Shown: piece after piece, positions 18,971 to 21,331 of the stretch | Layout of the letters: each line of letters starts with the position of its first letter | How positions within the stretch are numbered: position 1 is the stretch's first letter | Assembly: GCA_903912585.1 (NCBI GenBank) | Contig: CAIWHY010000077.1 | Span: 1-21,331 of the forward strand | DNA length: 21,331 bases | DNA from: an uncultured Thermoleophilia bacterium | Lineage (GTDB): Bacteria > Actinomycetota > Thermoleophilia > UBA2241 | Reading direction: 5' to 3' | The notes under the pieces: model-generated | Told to the model about the DNA's origin: nothing | Databases searched by the model: none | Seen by the model: the letters and a program-made list of their open reading frames with translations, nothing else | Translations under genes and position numbers: made by a program

Positions 18971-21331
18971 TCACGACTGGACCTCCCAGGCTGCTCCGTC
19001 CCGGCGCCGCAGCCGGTGCTTGCCGGGCTCGAGCTCGCGCTCGACCCCGTCCAGCACCACGCGCAACGGCGCCCTCTCCACGAGTATGCCCACCTCGACC
19101 CCGCCCTTGCGCCGGCGCAGGTCGAACTCGGCGCGCGAGCCGCGGAACCACAGGGGCACGCGCACGCGCTTCCAGGCCGGTGGCAGGTGCGGGTCGATGA
19201 GCAGCGACTCCTGGCGCCGCTGCAGGCCGGCGAAGCCCATCACCGCGGCCTGCCAGAGGCCGCCCATTGTGGCCATGTGCAGGCCGCGCGCGGCGTTGCC
19301 CATGTTGTCGGCGAGGTCGATCGCCGCCGCCATCTTGAAGTCGTCCACGGCGTCGTCGACGGCCCCGAGGCGCGCCGCCACGGCTGCGTGGATGCCGGGG
19401 CTGAGCGAGCTGCCATGGCTGGTGATGGGCTCGTAGTAGTCGTAGTTGGCGAGCGCCACGTCGTCGCCGTACTCGTCCGAGAGCACGTGGCAGAGCATCA
19501 CCACGTCGGCCTGCTTGACGACCTTCGCCTTGAGCGTGACCTCGCGGCCGAGCATCATGTCGGCCGCCATCGGCCGCGGGCGCAGCTTCTCGATGGGCAC
19601 GTCGTCCATCTCGTAGAACCCGGCGAACTGCTCGAAGAGCTTGGTCGCCGGGTCGAAGCCGTCGACGAGCCGGTCGGCGACCAGCAGCCAGGCCTCGATC
19701 TCGCCGCGGCTGAGATCGAGGCGCGCGCGCAGCTCGTCGGCATAGGCGGGGTCCCAGCCGTCGAGCCAGGCCAGCGCCTCCACCGCCTTGCGGATGTTCC
19801 AGCGCGCCAGCACGTTGGTGTAGGCGTTGTCGTCCACGCCCTCGTGATACTCGTCCGGGCCCACGACCATGCGGATGTGGTAGCGACCATCCGCGTCGAG
19901 CGACGAGCGCGAGGCCCAGAAGCGCGCCGTCTCGAGCAGCATCTCCACGCCCATCGTGGCCATGAACTCGTCGTCGCCGGTCGCCTTCCAGTACTCCCAC
20001 GTGCCCCACGCGACGTCGGCGGAGATGTGGTGTTCCATCAGGCCGGAGAGGATGGGCACCATCTCGCCGTCCGGGCCGTAGCCGTACGGCGGCGTCGTCT
20101 CGACGCCCTTGTCCGCGGACTCCCACGGGTAGAGCGCGCCCTTGTGGCCCATGTGCCCGGCCTTCTCGCGCGCGCCGGGGAGGTTGCGAAAGCGGTAGGC
20201 GAGAAGAGTCCGCGCCGTCTGCGGGTGCGAGTAGATGTAGAAGGGCAGCGTGAAGATCTCGGTGTCCCAGAAGACGTGCAGGAAGTAGCTCATGCCGCCG
20301 AGGCCGCGGGCGCCCACCGAGACCGTGTCCTTGGTGGGGTGGGCGGTGCTGATCATGTGGTAGATGCTGAAGCGCAGCGCCTGTTGGTCGCCCGGGTCGC
20401 CGTCCACGACGAGGTCGGCGTCGTGCCAGCGCTCGTCCCACGCCGCGCAATGCCGGCGCAGCAGCTCGTCGTAGCCGAGCTGCTCGGCGCGCTCGAGGGC
20501 GCGGCGAGCGGCGTCGCCGGAGGGCACGCGCGTGCGCGCCGAGACGATGGCCGCGTAGCGGTCGATGGTGGCGGGGTCGCCCGCCTCCAGGCGGCCGCCG
20601 ATGACTTCGCGGCCCTGATCCAGCATGCGCGCCACCGGCGAGCCGGGCGCCGGCCGCGTGGCGACGGCGAGCGCGTGGCCGCCGCCGTTGCGGCCGCGCG
20701 TGCGCGCGATGAAGCCGCCGGCGTCGAGCATCTCGAACTCGGTCTCTTTCGTCGGCCCGCCGGCGTGACTGACGCCGACGGCGCCGGCCCAGATCACGCG
20801 CGCGCCGCCGTCCTCGGGCGTCGCCTCGGCGCGCAGAGCGAGCAGCTGGCGGTCGGCCAGGGAGGCGAAGCGGGCGGTGCGCACGCGCAGCATGTGCCCG
20901 CTGCGCAGCCGCTGGCGCCAGTACCGGTAGACAACGGCGTGGCGCATGTCGAGGACGCGCTCGTGCTCCACGAGTTCGCCGTTCGAGAGGTTGACCACGC
21001 TGCCCCAAGCCTGCAGACGCAGGCCGATCCAGTCGGGGGCCAGTACCGGCTGGCGAAACGACGGGTCGCCGGTGCCGTCGCCGAAGACGCCGGCGACGAA
21101 GGTGGCAGGCGTGCTCACGGCGGACCCCTCTTCGAGCGCGCCGCGCGTGCCCGTCTCGCCGTTGGCGACCGTGAGCAGCGTCTCGATCTCGCGCTCGCGG
21201 AACGGGTCGAAGCCCTTCACTTCAAAGCGCCAGGCCGGGTCGTGCGTAGGCTCCGGGAAGCTGCGGTGCGCCACCTCCTCGCGCTCCGAGAGCTGGTCGT
21301 GCAGGATGCGCAGGAAAGCGTCTGGGCCGCC
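18971..21331 (-). CDS. Glycoside hydrolase family 65 (disaccharide phosphorylase/hydrolase), 5' end open
   Basis: At least 767 residues from a GTG at 21274. The N-terminal beta-sandwich domain holds ETLLTVANGETGTRGALEEG, APDWIGLRLQ and LVEHERVLDMRHAVVYRYW. The (alpha/alpha)6 catalytic domain holds GGMSYFLHVFWDTEIFTLPF, ALYPWESADKGVETTP, and VVGPDEYHEGVDDNAYTN with the general-acid Glu (E475 in GPDEYH). The phosphate/sugar loop is TSHGSSLSPGIHA. GH65 enzymes cleave trehalose, maltose, kojibiose or related alpha-glucosides, mostly by phosphorolysis. The frame stays open for 19 more codons to the window edge (GGPDAFLRILHDQLSEREE), and the GTG has no properly spaced ribosome site. It may therefore be the C-terminal part of a longer fusion, such as the phosphatase-GH65 fusions known in actinobacteria. 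Followed by the universal stress protein gene. Confidence 0.9.
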   Translation of the reverse strand, partial: GGPDAFLRILHDQLSEREEVAHRSFPEPTHDPAWRFEVKGFDPFREREIETLLTVANGETGTRGALEEGSAVSTPATFVAGVFGDGTGDPSFRQPVLAPDWIGLRLQAWGSVVNLSNGELVEHERVLDMRHAVVYRYWRQRLRSGHMLRVRTARFASLADRQLLALRAEATPEDGGARVIWAGAVGVSHAGGPTKETEFEMLDAGGFIARTRGRNGGGHALAVATRPAPGSPVARMLDQGREVIGGRLEAGDPATIDRYAAIVSARTRVPSGDAARRALERAEQLGYDELLRRHCAAWDERWHDADLVVDGDPGDQQALRFSIYHMISTAHPTKDTVSVGARGLGGMSYFLHVFWDTEIFTLPFYIYSHPQTARTLLAYRFRNLPGAREKAGHMGHKGALYPWESADKGVETTPPYGYGPDGEMVPILSGLMEHHISADVAWGTWEYWKATGDDEFMATMGVEMLLETARFWASRSSLDADGRYHIRMVVGPDEYHEGVDDNAYTNVLARWNIRKAVEALAWLDGWDPAYADELRARLDLSRGEIEAWLLVADRLVDGFDPATKLFEQFAGFYEMDDVPIEKLRPRPMAADMMLGREVTLKAKVVKQADVVMLCHVLSDEYGDDVALANYDYYEPITSHGSSLSPGIHAAVAARLGAVDDAVDDFKMAAAIDLADNMGNAARGLHMATMGGLWQAAVMGFAGLQRRQESLLIDPHLPPAWKRVRVPLWFRGSRAEFDLRRRKGGVEVGILVERAPLRVVLDGVERELEPGKHRLRRRDGAAWEVQS

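Noticed and set aside
18948..21008. 686-codon minus-strand frame overlapping the GH65 gene in another frame
   Set aside because: Almost entirely Arg/Ala/Gly/Pro; it is the out-of-frame reading of the GH65 gene.
1..21331. CRISPR arrays, tRNA/rRNA genes, insertion sequences, prophage
   Set aside because: No regularly spaced repeats, no T-loop consensus in the gaps, no transposase or integrase motifs were found in the reading of either strand.

Overview
This is a very GC-rich stretch (third codon positions almost all G or C) with compact, mostly leftward operons. Gene content (Lgt, CapA-family phosphatase, an ABC exporter with a LolA-like partner, a DeoR regulator, GH65, universal stress protein) and the start-site architecture (several TAnnnT -10 boxes only 6-8 bases before a start codon, implying leaderless mRNAs) fit a high-GC actinobacterial lineage, possibly Thermoleophilia-like. 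That placement is inference from style and content; there is no rRNA or other firm marker gene in the window.

Layout. 1-807: two halves of a radical-SAM/SPASM protein lie on opposite strands. A radical-SAM core fragment runs leftward off the edge and a SPASM C-terminal half runs rightward to 807, so there is an inversion or an assembly join near 110-220. 877-1580: a type II toxin-antitoxin pair (antitoxin, then PIN toxin) on the minus strand. 1858-4791: a minus-strand three-gene operon, made of a double-PAS/SpoIIE-type phosphatase, a zinc alcohol dehydrogenase and a small thioredoxin-like protein, with a promoter at 4844-4871. 4908-8312: a minus-strand operon of a LolA-like membrane-anchored protein, an ABC ATPase and an ABC-2 permease, with a promoter at 8344-8372. 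8418-9752: a membrane-anchored gluzincin-type metalloprotease, divergent from 9932-13225 on the plus strand (CapA-like phosphatase, PfkB sugar-phosphate kinase, Lgt). 13239-17298: a minus-strand carbohydrate locus of DeoR/GlpR regulator, APC-family permease and FGGY kinase, with hairpins in both intergenic gaps and a candidate operator on the promoter. 17702-18070: an isolated small hypothetical gene with a TATAAT box. 18139-21331: a minus-strand GH65 glycoside hydrolase/phosphorylase (frame open at the right edge) followed by a tandem universal stress protein.

How the genes may work together. 4908-13225 is dominated by cell-envelope functions: lipoprotein maturation (Lgt), a lipid- or lipoprotein-binding LolA-like protein with an ABC exporter, an extracytoplasmic protease and a CapA phosphatase. 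13239-17298 looks like a self-regulated uptake-and-phosphorylation unit for an unidentified, possibly nitrogen-containing polyol or sugar. 1858-4791 couples a partner-switching type phosphatase with redox enzymes. No CRISPR array, tRNA, rRNA, insertion sequence or phage gene was recognised.
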